A stretch of DNA of 64,000 bases, from contig OX638325.1 in NCBI GenBank assembly GCA_951812795.1, positions 1,698,277 to 1,762,276 of the forward strand. Reading direction: 5' to 3'. This document shows, one piece after another, positions 42,759 to 51,031 of the stretch (position 1 is the stretch's first letter; the number at the start of each line of letters is the position of its first letter). Source of the DNA: an uncultured Dehalococcoidia bacterium (lineage in GTDB: Bacteria > Chloroflexota > Dehalococcoidia > Lucifugimonadales > Lucifugimonadaceae). The translations under genes and the position numbers were made by a program. Under the pieces are notes generated by a model, which made no database searches, was not told the DNA's origin, and saw only the letters and a program-made list of their open reading frames with translations.

Positions 42759-43643
42759 ATGATCGTCGATGTACATACCCACTTGCCGAGTCACCCGGAT
42801 ACTGTGCCGGAGGATGAGATGTTGACGGAGACGACGATGCGGTCGGGGGAGACGGTGCAGTTGACGAACAGCATCGACGACTACTACAACGACATGTCGC
42901 CGGTGGATAAGACGTTTATCTTCGGGATAGCTCCGCGGCCTTGGAAGCCGGAGGAGCGAGTGTTGCGTCAAGGCGGGTGGGACCCAACTCTCAACCACAA
43001 CGACATCGCTTCGATCACTGCCACCCGCAACCCCGACAAAACGATACCGTTCATGTCGTTGCATCCGCTAGACCCGAACTGGGAGGATGAATACGACCGA
43101 TGCGTTGGCGACTTAGGGTGCAAGGGAATCAAGTTGGGTCCAAATTATCAGGACTTCGATCCGACGTCGCCGGAGGCTTTCCGGTTGTTCGCCCGGTTGG
43201 AGCACGATGAGATCCCGATCATTTTCCATCAGGGGACGTCGCCGATGACGGAGGCGCCGTTGACGTATGCGCATCCTTTGACGACGGAGAGGGTGGCGAT
43301 GGCGTTTCCGAAGTTGAAGGTGGTGTTGGCGCATCTGGCGCATCCATGGCAGGTTGATTGCATCTCGGTTGTGAGGAAGCACCCGAACGTGTGGTGCGAC
43401 GTTTCGGCGCAGTTCTACCGTCCGTATTCGTTCTGGGAGGCGATGCTGAAGTTCCACGAGTGGGGCTCGACTGACCGGATATTATTCGCGTCGGACTGGC
43501 CGGTGACCCGCCCGCAAGACAACATAGACAGCTTGCGGGGCTTGAACAAGTTCGCGAAGGACCATCATCTGCCCGGTATACCGGAGAACGAGATCGAAGC
43601 GATCATCAATCGTGACGCGTTGGACATATTGGGGGTTGATTGA
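42759..43643 (+). CDS. Amidohydrolase family 2 (metal-dependent hydrolase)
   Basis: A 294-residue TIM-barrel protein with the family opening IVDVHTHLPSH (HxH ligands H6 and H8), GIKLGPNYQDFD on a middle strand, PIIFHQGTSP (His), VVLAHLAHPW (His) and the final FASDWPVTRP (Asp). Family 2 includes decarboxylases and hydrolases of cyclic or aromatic acids; the substrate is unknown. It starts just after the hairpin repeat. Confidence 0.88.
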   Translation: MIVDVHTHLPSHPDTVPEDEMLTETTMRSGETVQLTNSIDDYYNDMSPVDKTFIFGIAPRPWKPEERVLRQGGWDPTLNHNDIASITATRNPDKTIPFMSLHPLDPNWEDEYDRCVGDLGCKGIKLGPNYQDFDPTSPEAFRLFARLEHDEIPIIFHQGTSPMTEAPLTYAHPLTTERVAMAFPKLKVVLAHLAHPWQVDCISVVRKHPNVWCDVSAQFYRPYSFWEAMLKFHEWGSTDRILFASDWPVTRPQDNIDSLRGLNKFAKDHHLPGIPENEIEAIINRDALDILGVD

Positions 43644-43775
43644 GGGAGTTGTGGCCTGAAGCTGGCACTCTCCCGTTGAGCGTGATGGGGCCAGTGGTTT
43701 GGTTTCACATCTTGGGGCGATCGGGAAAAGATGGAATAGAATACCTACGGTTCTAGGTTGTTAAGGAGGTCAATG

Positions 43776-44192
43776 ATGGATTTTGAGTTTGCGGTGGATG
43801 GAGGTCAGTGGTTGGGAGTGGTGATCGGGTCGGTGTTGTACATGGTTCTGTCGATGATCTGGTACCTGCCGAAGGTTTTCGGGACGATTTGGATGAACGA
43901 TGAGGGGTTGGACGAGGAGGTGTTGCGCGAAAATGCGTCTCCGGTTATGTACATCGTGACTTTTGCGATGGCTTTGGTTTCCAATATCTCGATAGCGCTG
44001 ATCCTGGGCCATGTTGGCGGCGGATTGATGAATGGCCTCATCGTGGGGTTGATCCTAGGCGTGGGGATAGCCGGGATGGCGATAGGTCCGCACTACATGT
44101 TCGCATTGAAGAATCGTCTGGCCGTGATCCAGATGGCGCATGCCGCGTTGTTGATAACGGTATCGGGCGTCATTATCAGTGCGTTAACTTAG
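43776..44192 (+). CDS. DUF1761 membrane protein
   Basis: A 138-residue integral membrane protein with four hydrophobic segments; the first segment, VVIGSVLYMVLSMIWYLPKVFG (core YMVLSMIWYLPKVFG), and the last, IGPHYMFALKNRLAVIQ, are typical of DUF1761. Function unknown. AAGGAGG at 43763-43769 places the start at the second of two adjacent ATGs (43776). Confidence 0.82.
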   Translation: MDFEFAVDGGQWLGVVIGSVLYMVLSMIWYLPKVFGTIWMNDEGLDEEVLRENASPVMYIVTFAMALVSNISIALILGHVGGGLMNGLIVGLILGVGIAGMAIGPHYMFALKNRLAVIQMAHAALLITVSGVIISALT

Positions 44193-44243
44193 GCGATGTT
44201 ATTTCGTTAGGGTCATTGCTCCAGGACTAGAAGGATCGTTTTC

Positions 44244-44915
44244 GTGCCGCCGTTCGTTAGCGAAAACCTCGAAGACTACGTCACCGCCCACACTTCGGCG
44301 CCGGACAGCGTGTTCGACGATATTGCCACCGATGTCAAGGCGACCGGAGGAGCAGCCGGCATGATGTCGGGTCTCACCGTGGGTTACTTTCTGAACACGC
44401 TGGTCACGATCAGCAACGCTAAGCGGGTGTTGGAGGTGGGGACGTTCGTCGGCTACAGCGCGTTGATGATGGCGTCTGCCCTGCCCGAAGATGGTGAAGT
44501 GATTACTTGCGACGTGAGCGAGGAGTTCACGAGTATCGCACGCAAACATTGGGCCAGGCATCCTGCTGGCAAGAAGATCGATCTTCGATTGGCTCCCGCC
44601 ATTGAGACCTTGGATACGCTGTCGCCCCCGTTCGATTTGGTGTTCATCGATGCCGACAAGGTGAACTACTCGGTCTACTACGAGAAGGCGCTCGGACTAT
44701 TAGCACCCCGCGGCGTCATTGTCGTCGACAACGTCCTATGGGGCGGCCGAGTCCTGGGGCCGGACGACCCCGAAAACGACGATGAACAAGGCGCGACGAA
44801 GTCGATCAAAACCCTGAACGAGATCGTTCAGGCCGATGATCGGGTCGTTAACGTAATGCTCACGGTTCGCGACGGGATGATGTTGATTCGCAAGCGGGAC
44901 GCGCATTTGAGTTAG
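44244..44915 (+). CDS. O-methyltransferase (CCoAOMT-like)
   Basis: A 223-residue SAM-dependent O-methyltransferase of the caffeoyl-CoA O-methyltransferase group: VLEVGTFVGYSALMMASALP, VITCDVSEEF, FDLVFIDADKVNYSVYYEKAL (core VFIDADKVNY) and VIVVDNVLWGGRV. It methylates a catechol-like or small phenolic hydroxyl group using a metal ion (D in IDADK and DN in VVDN). GTG start at 44244. Its end touches a dispersed repeat. Confidence 0.92.
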   Translation: MPPFVSENLEDYVTAHTSAPDSVFDDIATDVKATGGAAGMMSGLTVGYFLNTLVTISNAKRVLEVGTFVGYSALMMASALPEDGEVITCDVSEEFTSIARKHWARHPAGKKIDLRLAPAIETLDTLSPPFDLVFIDADKVNYSVYYEKALGLLAPRGVIVVDNVLWGGRVLGPDDPENDDEQGATKSIKTLNEIVQADDRVVNVMLTVRDGMMLIRKRDAHLS

Positions 44916-44917
44916 TG

Positions 44918-44975
44918 GACGACCTCCCCCTAACCCCCTCGCCTCCCCCTGGCCCCCTCCTGAAGGAGGGGGGAG
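44918..44975. repeat. Double palindromic repeat supplying the Sir2 C-terminus
   Basis: GACCTCCCCCTAACCCCCTC is followed directly by GCCTCCCCCTGGCCCCCTCC and TGAAGGAGGGGGGAG, that is one and a half units of the dispersed family. It contains the stop codon of the minus-strand Sir2 gene (44930-44932) and codes for its last ~16 residues. Confidence 0.88.
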
Positions 44976-45796
44976 AGAAGTGCGGGTACGCCTTGGCCAG
45001 CGGTCATCCGGATCGCAACATCGCAGATCGACGATAGTTTGGTCGGATTAGGGTTGATCTCGATCAGTTTGGCGTCGGGTTTTGATTCGGCGGCGCCATT
45101 GTGATTGCCTTTCGACCGATGCCGGGCGATCCATAGGAGGCCAGAGGCAGGTCTGACGGTCGCGGAGGTGCCAATGGCCACGACGCAGTCGGCGCGATCG
45201 ATTTCGGCCTTAGCCGCGGCCATGACCTCAGGCACTATCGGTTCGCCGAACATGACGGCGTCGAACTTCACGGGTTCCCCGCAGTCTTCGCAGGGATCTG
45301 GCGCGAAGAGTGGCACGAAGTCGTTGAGATCGGTGCGTTTTGAACACCCGATGCAACGCAAACGAGATCGGTTGCCATGGATTTCGATTAGCGCTTCGCC
45401 CATTCCCGCCTTTAAGTCCAAGCCGTCGATATTCTGGGTGACGACGGATCTGATGTGTCCACGGTTGACGAGTTCGACGAGCGCGTAGTGACCGACGTGT
45501 GGTTTGGCGTTTCGAAGCGACTCGCGGAGTTCAAGAATGTGCTCGTCGATCTGAGCGTTAATCTGACGATCCCAGTAGGCCTCCGGATCGGCCTTGAACT
45601 GTCGATAGCCGTCCATCGATGGTGTGCCGTATTTCGTCCACAGGCCGTTGGTGCCTCGGAAGGGAGGGATGCCGCTTTCGACGGACATGCCGGCGCCGGT
45701 CATTGCGACGACGTGGTTGGATTTGGCTATTAGCTGGGCGGCCTGGTGGATCACGGACGCAATCGATACCTGTAACGAATCTGGCGTGGAACCCAT
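44930..45796 (-). CDS. Sir2-family NAD-dependent protein deacylase
   Basis: About 288 residues. Features are AMTGAGMSVESGIPPFRG (NAD binding), TQNIDGLDLKAG, the catalytic His in IEIHGNRS, two zinc-binding cysteine pairs (LRCIGCSKRT and DPCEDCGEPVKFD) and IGTSATVRPASGLL. It removes acyl groups from lysines at the cost of NAD. The zinc site marks it as an ordinary deacylase rather than a phage-defence NADase. ATG 45796 is the likely start. The tail LLSPLLQEGARGRRGG is read from a dispersed repeat and should not be conserved. Confidence 0.9.
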   Translation of the reverse strand: MGSTPDSLQVSIASVIHQAAQLIAKSNHVVAMTGAGMSVESGIPPFRGTNGLWTKYGTPSMDGYRQFKADPEAYWDRQINAQIDEHILELRESLRNAKPHVGHYALVELVNRGHIRSVVTQNIDGLDLKAGMGEALIEIHGNRSRLRCIGCSKRTDLNDFVPLFAPDPCEDCGEPVKFDAVMFGEPIVPEVMAAAKAEIDRADCVVAIGTSATVRPASGLLWIARHRSKGNHNGAAESKPDAKLIEINPNPTKLSSICDVAIRMTAGQGVPALLSPLLQEGARGRRGG

Positions 45797-45915
45797 ACGT
45801 GTATGGTACGGCAACCTGCATAATCCCTACTCTATTGGGATCCGCCGCGCTGTCAGATCACAAGTGGAGATACGTTTGTGGCATTATTACCCAGTCTAAA
45901 TTTATGTTATTGAAT

Positions 45916-45921
45916 TATAAT
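45916..45921 (+). promoter_or_regulatory. Possible -10 element of the cyclase operon
   Basis: A perfect TATAAT lies 34 bases before ATG 45955 in a markedly AT-rich stretch, unlike the flanking DNA. No good -35 hexamer is seen at the usual distance. Confidence 0.35.
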
Positions 45922-45954
45922 TGATACTGATGATGAATTTAGAAAGTGCATCAT

Positions 45955-46791
45955 ATGTTACTTGACGATGTACAAGCAGATGTTTCGTCACAACTTGAAG
46001 ACCAGTCCAATTTGGGGGTGCAAATTACCCGGAAAAACGACGTACCGGAACAAGGGCCAACCAACAGAGGTGTTTGGTTCCAGATTCCCAACGTCACCGC
46101 GGTGTTTGCCGATTTAAAGGGTTCGACTGAACTGAGTTCGGATGAGTCACCGAAGATTTCGGCGTTCGCTTACACGTATTTCATTAGAGCGATGACGTTG
46201 ATATTGGACCGCTTTTCAGTTGGTTACGTCGACATACATGGCGACGGCATATTCGGATTGTTCAGTGGTTCTGGATCCAGATTTAAAGCGGCGGCGGCGG
46301 CTATCACTATGAGATCGCTGGTAGAAAGCGAAGTCGCAGTCCAATTTGAGAAAGACACATCTACGGATTGGAAATTGACGGCCGGCATCGGGATCGATCA
46401 TGGGACGTTGCTCGTGAGGCGATTGGGTCTAAGGGGAACAAAGGAGAACGAGGTTTGGGCCGGAAAACCCGTAAATGTCGCTTCAAAATTAAGTTCTGCA
46501 GCTGGTTCGAACCAAGTGGTGGTGTCTAACCGTGTATTCAACCAATACGAAAAATCATCCAAACTACGGCGCAGAGTGCTGATTAGGAGCTGCGGATGCG
46601 ATGAGGAAGTAGAAGGCGACGGTCTTGACGCCGAGGTGGAGGACACGGTCGAGTTGTGGGAGCAAGAGGACGCCCCCGAAGGAATGGGTTTGGATTTCGA
46701 CAAAATTCACATTTTGAGATCAAAATGGTGCAGCAAGCACGGTTCGGAATTTTGTGAGGCGTTAGTAACCGGTAAGCGTCCGGTGGCGTAG
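45955..46791 (+). CDS. Stand-alone class III nucleotidyl cyclase (PycC-like)
   Basis: A 278-residue cyclase without sensor or membrane domains. Metal-binding aspartates are D53 in VFADLKGST and D97 in DIHGDGIFGLF; the transition-state region reads EVWAGKPVNVASKLS, with N174 and K178 (Arg in most adenylyl cyclases). The C-terminus has a Cys/His set (SCGCDE; KWCSKHGSEFC) that I associate with bacterial cyclases of Pycsar type. The gene directly downstream encodes a Pycsar-effector-like membrane protein, so I infer it makes cyclic CMP or UMP on phage infection. Which base it uses cannot be told here. ATG 45955 preferred; a GTG lies at 45946. Upstream DNA is AT-rich, a sign of transfer. Confidence 0.75.
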   Translation: MLLDDVQADVSSQLEDQSNLGVQITRKNDVPEQGPTNRGVWFQIPNVTAVFADLKGSTELSSDESPKISAFAYTYFIRAMTLILDRFSVGYVDIHGDGIFGLFSGSGSRFKAAAAAITMRSLVESEVAVQFEKDTSTDWKLTAGIGIDHGTLLVRRLGLRGTKENEVWAGKPVNVASKLSSAAGSNQVVVSNRVFNQYEKSSKLRRRVLIRSCGCDEEVEGDGLDAEVEDTVELWEQEDAPEGMGLDFDKIHILRSKWCSKHGSEFCEALVTGKRPVA

Positions 46792-46792
46792 C

Positions 46793-47308
46793 ATGGAAGA
46801 GCGACTGAAATCACATTACGAATCCTTCACCCGCGTGATCGGATTTACTCGGACCGCTGACCGGAAAGCCGCACCAGTTTTGGCGCTTCAAATCGCTCTC
46901 GCAGGAACATTGGCGGCAAGGTTGGAGAATTTGCAGCCAATTTTCGTATCCGACGAATGTGTTATCAGGATCCTGATTTGGTTGGCCTTAGGCATGTACT
47001 TGATCTGCGCGATCGCAGCGGTTGTCTTGGCCGCCTGGGTTTACATTCCGAGGAATCCACGTCTTGGAAAATCTCTGATTTACTTCGAGGACATCGCGTC
47101 TATGGACGCCACAACGTACCTCGCTCGAGCTAAAGGTATGAGCATCGACATGATTGAGGAACAGTTACTTGATCAGATTCATGTCGTGGCAAAGATAGCG
47201 AGCGCCAAAATGCGCAGCGTTCGTTGGGCGTTCCTGATGTCCGCGCCGTCTGGCATTCTCTGGTTGGCACTCATGGTTTGGGGTAGCGTCGAAGCCTCGG
47301 TAAAGTGA
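46793..47308 (+). CDS. Pycsar-type transmembrane effector (PycTM/DUF5706-like)
   Basis: A 171-residue protein. TRTADRKAAPVLALQ (20-33) resembles the conserved D-x-K-A start of the PycTM domain; hydrophobic helices follow at about 26-44, 57-84 and 145-165. Between them lies the soluble stretch PRNPRLGKSLIYFEDIASM and DQIHVVAKIASAKM, as in this family. In Pycsar, binding of a cyclic pyrimidine nucleotide makes the effector damage the membrane and halts phage growth. The ATG is one base after the cyclase stop. I judge homology from pattern memory, not from a search. Confidence 0.7.
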   Translation: MEERLKSHYESFTRVIGFTRTADRKAAPVLALQIALAGTLAARLENLQPIFVSDECVIRILIWLALGMYLICAIAAVVLAAWVYIPRNPRLGKSLIYFEDIASMDATTYLARAKGMSIDMIEEQLLDQIHVVAKIASAKMRSVRWAFLMSAPSGILWLALMVWGSVEASVK

Positions 47309-47326
47309 TTATTTCGCTGATTCCCG

Positions 47327-47356
47327 CGAGTTGAAACTGTGACTGTTTCAAACTCG
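47327..47356. terminator. Bidirectional terminator hairpin
   Basis: CGAGTTGAAAC (47327-47337) pairs with GTTTCAAACTCG (47345-47356), with one bulged A, around a seven-base loop. It stands between the convergent effector gene and the liv operon. Confidence 0.65.
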
Positions 47357-47402
47357 GCACACGTCTTGGAGAAGTTGTGCCGTCCGAACCTCTGGTCAAC
47401 CC

Positions 47403-48197
47403 TCATCCGCCACCCGACCCAGGAACACGTCGGTAAGGATGTCGGTTGATAGTACGGTTTGGGGGGGTGCCGTCGTGGGCGATGCGGCCGTTGTTGAGGA
47501 CGTATGCCCGATCCGCGATCTCTAGGATGCCTTTGATGTTGTGCTCGACGACCATGATGGTTGTGTTTAAGGTCTGGCTGATTTCGGAAACCTTTTCGAA
47601 TACTTCTGAGACGATGATGGGTGCGAGACCTAATGTCGGTTCATCGAGAAGTAACACGTCGGGGCCGGCCATGAGTCCACGACCGATAGCGAGCATCTGC
47701 TGTTGCTCTCCGGACCTGGTGCTGGCGTAGTCGCTGCTTCTGGTTCGAAGGATCGTGAACAGGGCGAATATCGAGTCCAGTCGCCGTTGCTGTTCGCTCG
47801 GGTCGCTGACGTGGAGGCATCCCATCCGCAGGTTCTCTTCGATGGTGAGATGGGTGAAGACGCGTCGGCCTTGGGGGACGAACGCGACACCTTGCTTGAC
47901 GATCTCGTGCGTCGCAACGTCTAAAGACCGCCCTCGAAGGAATACGGTGCCGCCGACTACTGGCGCGAGGCCCATAATGGCTTTGAGAACGGTGGATTTG
48001 CCGGCGCCGTTGGGACCCATAACAGCGACCAACTCGCCTTTTATTGCCGCCAACGATACTTCGTGGAGGCCGACGACCGCGCCGTAGTGCACTGAGATGT
48101 CAACCAGTTCCAAGAGGTTGGAGGCCTCCCCCTGGCCCCCTCCAGAAGGAGGGGAGATTTTCTCGGCGGCGGTGGATGTTGCGCGTATATGGTTCAT
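47403..48197 (-). CDS. livF: Branched-chain amino acid ABC transporter ATPase LivF, with altered ends
   Basis: A 264-residue ATPase with Walker A GPNGAGKST, signature STRSGEQQQMLAIGR (the usual LSGGE reads RSGEQ) and Walker B VLLLDEPTLGL. Residues 13-26 (KISPPSGGGQGEAS) come from a dispersed repeat. The last ~20 residues (TPPNRTINRHPYRR) are not LivF-like; one base fewer in the run of seven G at 47461-47467 would give TPQTVLSTDILTDVFLGR, the expected tail, ending at 47396. So the gene has a real or sequencing frameshift near its 3' end. It is last in a decaying liv operon. Confidence 0.82.
   Translation of the reverse strand: MNHIRATSTAAEKISPPSGGGQGEASNLLELVDISVHYGAVVGLHEVSLAAIKGELVAVMGPNGAGKSTVLKAIMGLAPVVGGTVFLRGRSLDVATHEIVKQGVAFVPQGRRVFTHLTIEENLRMGCLHVSDPSEQQRRLDSIFALFTILRTRSSDYASTRSGEQQQMLAIGRGLMAGPDVLLLDEPTLGLAPIIVSEVFEKVSEISQTLNTTIMVVEHNIKGILEIADRAYVLNNGRIAHDGTPPNRTINRHPYRRVPGSGGG
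48121..48160. repeat. Palindromic repeat in the 5' part of livF
   Basis: GGCCTCCCCCTGGCCCCCTC followed by CAGAAGGAGGGGAGATTTT. If translation starts at 48197 the repeat is translated as residues 13-26; if it starts at a TTG near codon 28 the repeat would instead provide the ribosome binding site (GGGGGAGG). Confidence 0.85.
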
Positions 48198-48207
48198 GTT
48201 CTGGGCG

Positions 48208-48246
48208 GGGAGGCCTCCCCCTGGCCCCCTCCTGAAGGTATGGGGG
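48208..48246. repeat. Palindromic repeat between livF and livG
   Basis: GGAGGCCTCCCCCTGGCCCC then CTCCTGAAGGTATGGGGG. Same family as at 48121, with a slightly worn right arm; the two copies lie 90 bases apart. Confidence 0.82.
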
Positions 48247-48261
48247 TTGTTGAGGCCGAGT

Positions 48262-49035
48262 TCAAGTACCGAGGTACGCTCGGATCACTTCGGGCTGGTT
48301 TAGGATCTTGTCGACTTCGCCTGACATTAGGAACTTGCCGCTTTCAAGCACGATGATTTGGTCGGACAGTTCCCGGACAATGTCCGTATTGTGCGAGATG
48401 AAGACGACAGTTCGACCACTGGCGCGGAGTTCGCGCAGGAGGTCTTTCACCCTCTCGAGCATCTGTGGGAAGAGCCCGGCGAATGGCTCGTCAAGGATGT
48501 AGACCTGCACTTCTAGAGCCATCGCTCTTCCGATCTCGAGGAGCGTTCTTTGTCCGTAGGACAGATCTTCGGCCATCGAATCCCGTTTCTCCCACATCCC
48601 TACTTTCTTCAATATCTCTTCGGTTTTTTCCCGATGGTTAGCCCCCTTACGTCCATTTGATCGCTCAATCATGGATGCCCAGAGCTTGCGATTGGTTAAC
48701 ACGACCATCAAGTTGTCCCATACCGTCATCTGATCGAAGAGTCGGACTTCTTGGAAGGTTCGGGTGATGCCGTGTCCGGGGGTTTCGTAGGCGTGAATGA
48801 CCTCGAAGGAGTTGGTCTCGATCTTCACGACGCCTTGGTCGTAGGGCAGGACGCCGGTAAGGAGGTTGACGAGTGTCGACTTGCCGGAACCATTGGGTCC
48901 GACGACGGTGGTGATACCAAATATTGGTATCGTCAGGGTGACGTTGTCCAACGCCTTTACCCCGCCGAACTGTTTGGTGAGGCCGATGGTTTGGATCCCG
49001 AAATATTCGCTGGGATCGATGTGGTGATGCGTCAC
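48262..49035 (-). CDS. livG: Branched-chain amino acid ABC transporter ATPase LivG
   Basis: A 257-residue ATPase, complete: Walker A GPNGSGKST, the LivG-specific region ITRTFQEVRLFDQMTVWDN, signature EDLSYGQRTLLEIGR, Walker B VYILDEPFAGL, and the tail PEVIRAYLGT. It overlaps the LivM remnant by four bases. Without working membrane subunits in the operon its function is doubtful, unless it serves another LivHM pair. Confidence 0.88.
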   Translation of the reverse strand: MTHHHIDPSEYFGIQTIGLTKQFGGVKALDNVTLTIPIFGITTVVGPNGSGKSTLVNLLTGVLPYDQGVVKIETNSFEVIHAYETPGHGITRTFQEVRLFDQMTVWDNLMVVLTNRKLWASMIERSNGRKGANHREKTEEILKKVGMWEKRDSMAEDLSYGQRTLLEIGRAMALEVQVYILDEPFAGLFPQMLERVKDLLRELRASGRTVVFISHNTDIVRELSDQIIVLESGKFLMSGEVDKILNQPEVIRAYLGT

Positions 49036-49768
49036 AGCTTGTACCTCCCGGCCAATCCCTGGGGTCTGAAGAGCATTAGCAGCACCAATTGGACGCCCAA
49101 CACCACTTGTCGCGCCTGCCCGACGAATTCGGACGGCAGGAAGGGGATGAATCGCATGCCCTCTTCGAGTAGCACGAAGGCCAATGCGCCGAGCAGCGAA
49201 CCGCGAATCGAGGCCAGACCGCCGAGTATGACGATCGAAACTAACAGCATCGACTCGAGGAGGATGAAGGAGTTCGGGTCAACAAAAGTGGTGAAACTGC
49301 CGAACAACCCGCCTGCCAATCCGGCCATCATCGCCGATACGACCCAAATTGCGAGTTTGTAGAACGTGGTTCGATATCCGATGACCTGCGCGACCTGCTC
49401 GTCTTCACGAATCGCCTTCAAGACGCGGCCGAATGAAGACGAAACGAGGAACCAAGATATGCCGACAACGATGAGCAAAAATACGGCACAGGGAATCAAA
49501 AAATCGAGTTCGCCGCTGACCGCGATCGCAGGGCAAGGGTGATGTCAAGATTTGATGGGAAAGTTAGCACGACGCCCGCATAGGTACAAGCGCAGATAGC
49601 TAGGATGACTCCGCCAATCCGTAATATTTTTTCGCCGAAGAGGGAACGGAGTCGATAGTAGAACGAGGTATGCAATGCCCACAGGATCACCCCGGCGACT
49701 ACGAGCGCTACGAGCACCGAAGCGAGCAGGTTGCTGCGGTTTGCCAAGTATGCGCGCGCGTTGGTCAC
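49032..49768 (-). pseudogene. livM: LivM permease remnant
   Basis: The C-terminal part (about 155 residues from 49499) is well kept: SSSFGRVLKAIREDEQVAQVIGYRT, core GRVLKAIREDEQVAQVIGY, and MLFRPQGLAGRYKL. An N-terminal part (49768-49496) carries helices but lies in another frame; the break is at or near a run of T (gattttttgattcc). At least 100 residues of the usual core helices are missing. So there is a deletion plus a frameshift. No LivH gene is present. Confidence 0.8.
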
Positions 49769-49802
49769 TGCAATCGCATGATCGCCTTGCTGTTCTTGCG
49801 GC

Positions 49803-50835
49803 CTATTCCAACGGCGCGGGTCCCAAAACCTCGTAGCCCTGGTTGTCGCCGGTTCGTTCGCCAGTGGAAAGTCCTACGACTTCGCCATTCTCGTCAAAGC
49901 TGTTGTTACTGCCGATGGCGCCAGACCATGTTATGTCGTACAGGCAGTCTCTGAATCCATCGGCCTCTTGGTCGTCTTCAGTTTGTTTTAGACATTCCGC
50001 GGTGATGTAAACGTCGTCGTATGCCGATCCGACATACCAAGCCAAGGTGATGTAGTGGTACTTCTCCTTGAAGCTGCTAGTGACCTGTTGCGCTTTCGAG
50101 TTCCCGCAGCTGTTTGACGACGGTGCCGCCGGAGAATTCAGACTGGGCGGCGATGTGGATAGCGTCCGGATTGGCGGTGAGGAGCTTGGTCAGCTGTGTC
50201 CGAAAGTCGGTAACGTCGGAGGCGTAGCGCTCTTCACCAATAATCTGTCCGCCGCGTTTTTCGAACTGCGCGGCGGTGGTTCGCCTGACACCTTCGGCGT
50301 AGTCGGTAGATTCGGTGATCGTCGCGACGTTGCGGACACCGTCGGCCCACATCAAATTGCTGGTGTCGACACCTAACTGCGCGTCGCTCATGGACGCACT
50401 GAAGATGTAGTCTCCAGCGGTTGCAATGTCTGGGTTGGTGGTGAGGCCGGAGAATAGAATAACGCCATCCTCTTCGGCCAACGGTGCGGCTCCGAGCATC
50501 GCGCCGCTACACGATGTGCCCAGAATGATCTTTACGCCATCGACGTCGGTTAGCTTGTTGTATGCGGTGATGGCATCTTGCGCGCCGCATTTCGAATCTT
50601 CAACCACGAGTTCGATCATGCGTCCGTTAACACCACCGGCCGCGTTGATCTCTTCCACGGCGAGCTGCTTCGCTTGGTTGGCGACGGTCCCATAGGTTTC
50701 ACCAGGACCAGTGAGGGTTTCATTTAGCCGATTCGATACGGATCGTCAGAGTCGGATTCACAACCGAGTCCGACTACGAAAGTGAAGGCAATCACCGTCA
50801 GTCCAATGCATGCGAGAAATTGTTTGCTCATCATG
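49803..50835 (-). pseudogene. Branched-chain amino acid binding protein remnant
   Basis: Three pieces in order. 50835-50720 gives a lipoprotein signal (KQFLACIGLTVIAFTFVVGL then GCESDSDD) that runs into a stop after a frameshift near 50735; the other frame continues LNETLTGPGETYGTVANQAK. 50658-50077 holds the Peripla_BP_6 core (INAAGGVNGRMIELVVEDSK, ILGTSCSGAML). 50045-49803 holds the C-terminal end (LAWYVGSAYDDVYITAECL). A stop and a probable deletion of tens of residues separate the last two. The gene cannot make a whole protein. Confidence 0.82.
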
Positions 50836-51031
50836 TCATTACTCCCTCTCGCGCGCTGATGGATTTGGGTAGATTCAATGTACGTTTTTCACCACTTAAT
50901 TTGATACGACGTATATTTTTGCACCACCCAATTGTGGATCGTGGGCAACCAAATACGCGAAGTTGCGTTGATCGGATATTCGAAACATATCGAGGTGCGA
51001 CCGGGATATGTACTGTCGAACCCGATTGAAT

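Noticed and set aside
44930-45796. Sir2 as part of the adjacent defence module
   Set aside because: It has the zinc-binding cysteines and motifs of an ordinary deacylase, is on the other strand, and has no defence domain fused.
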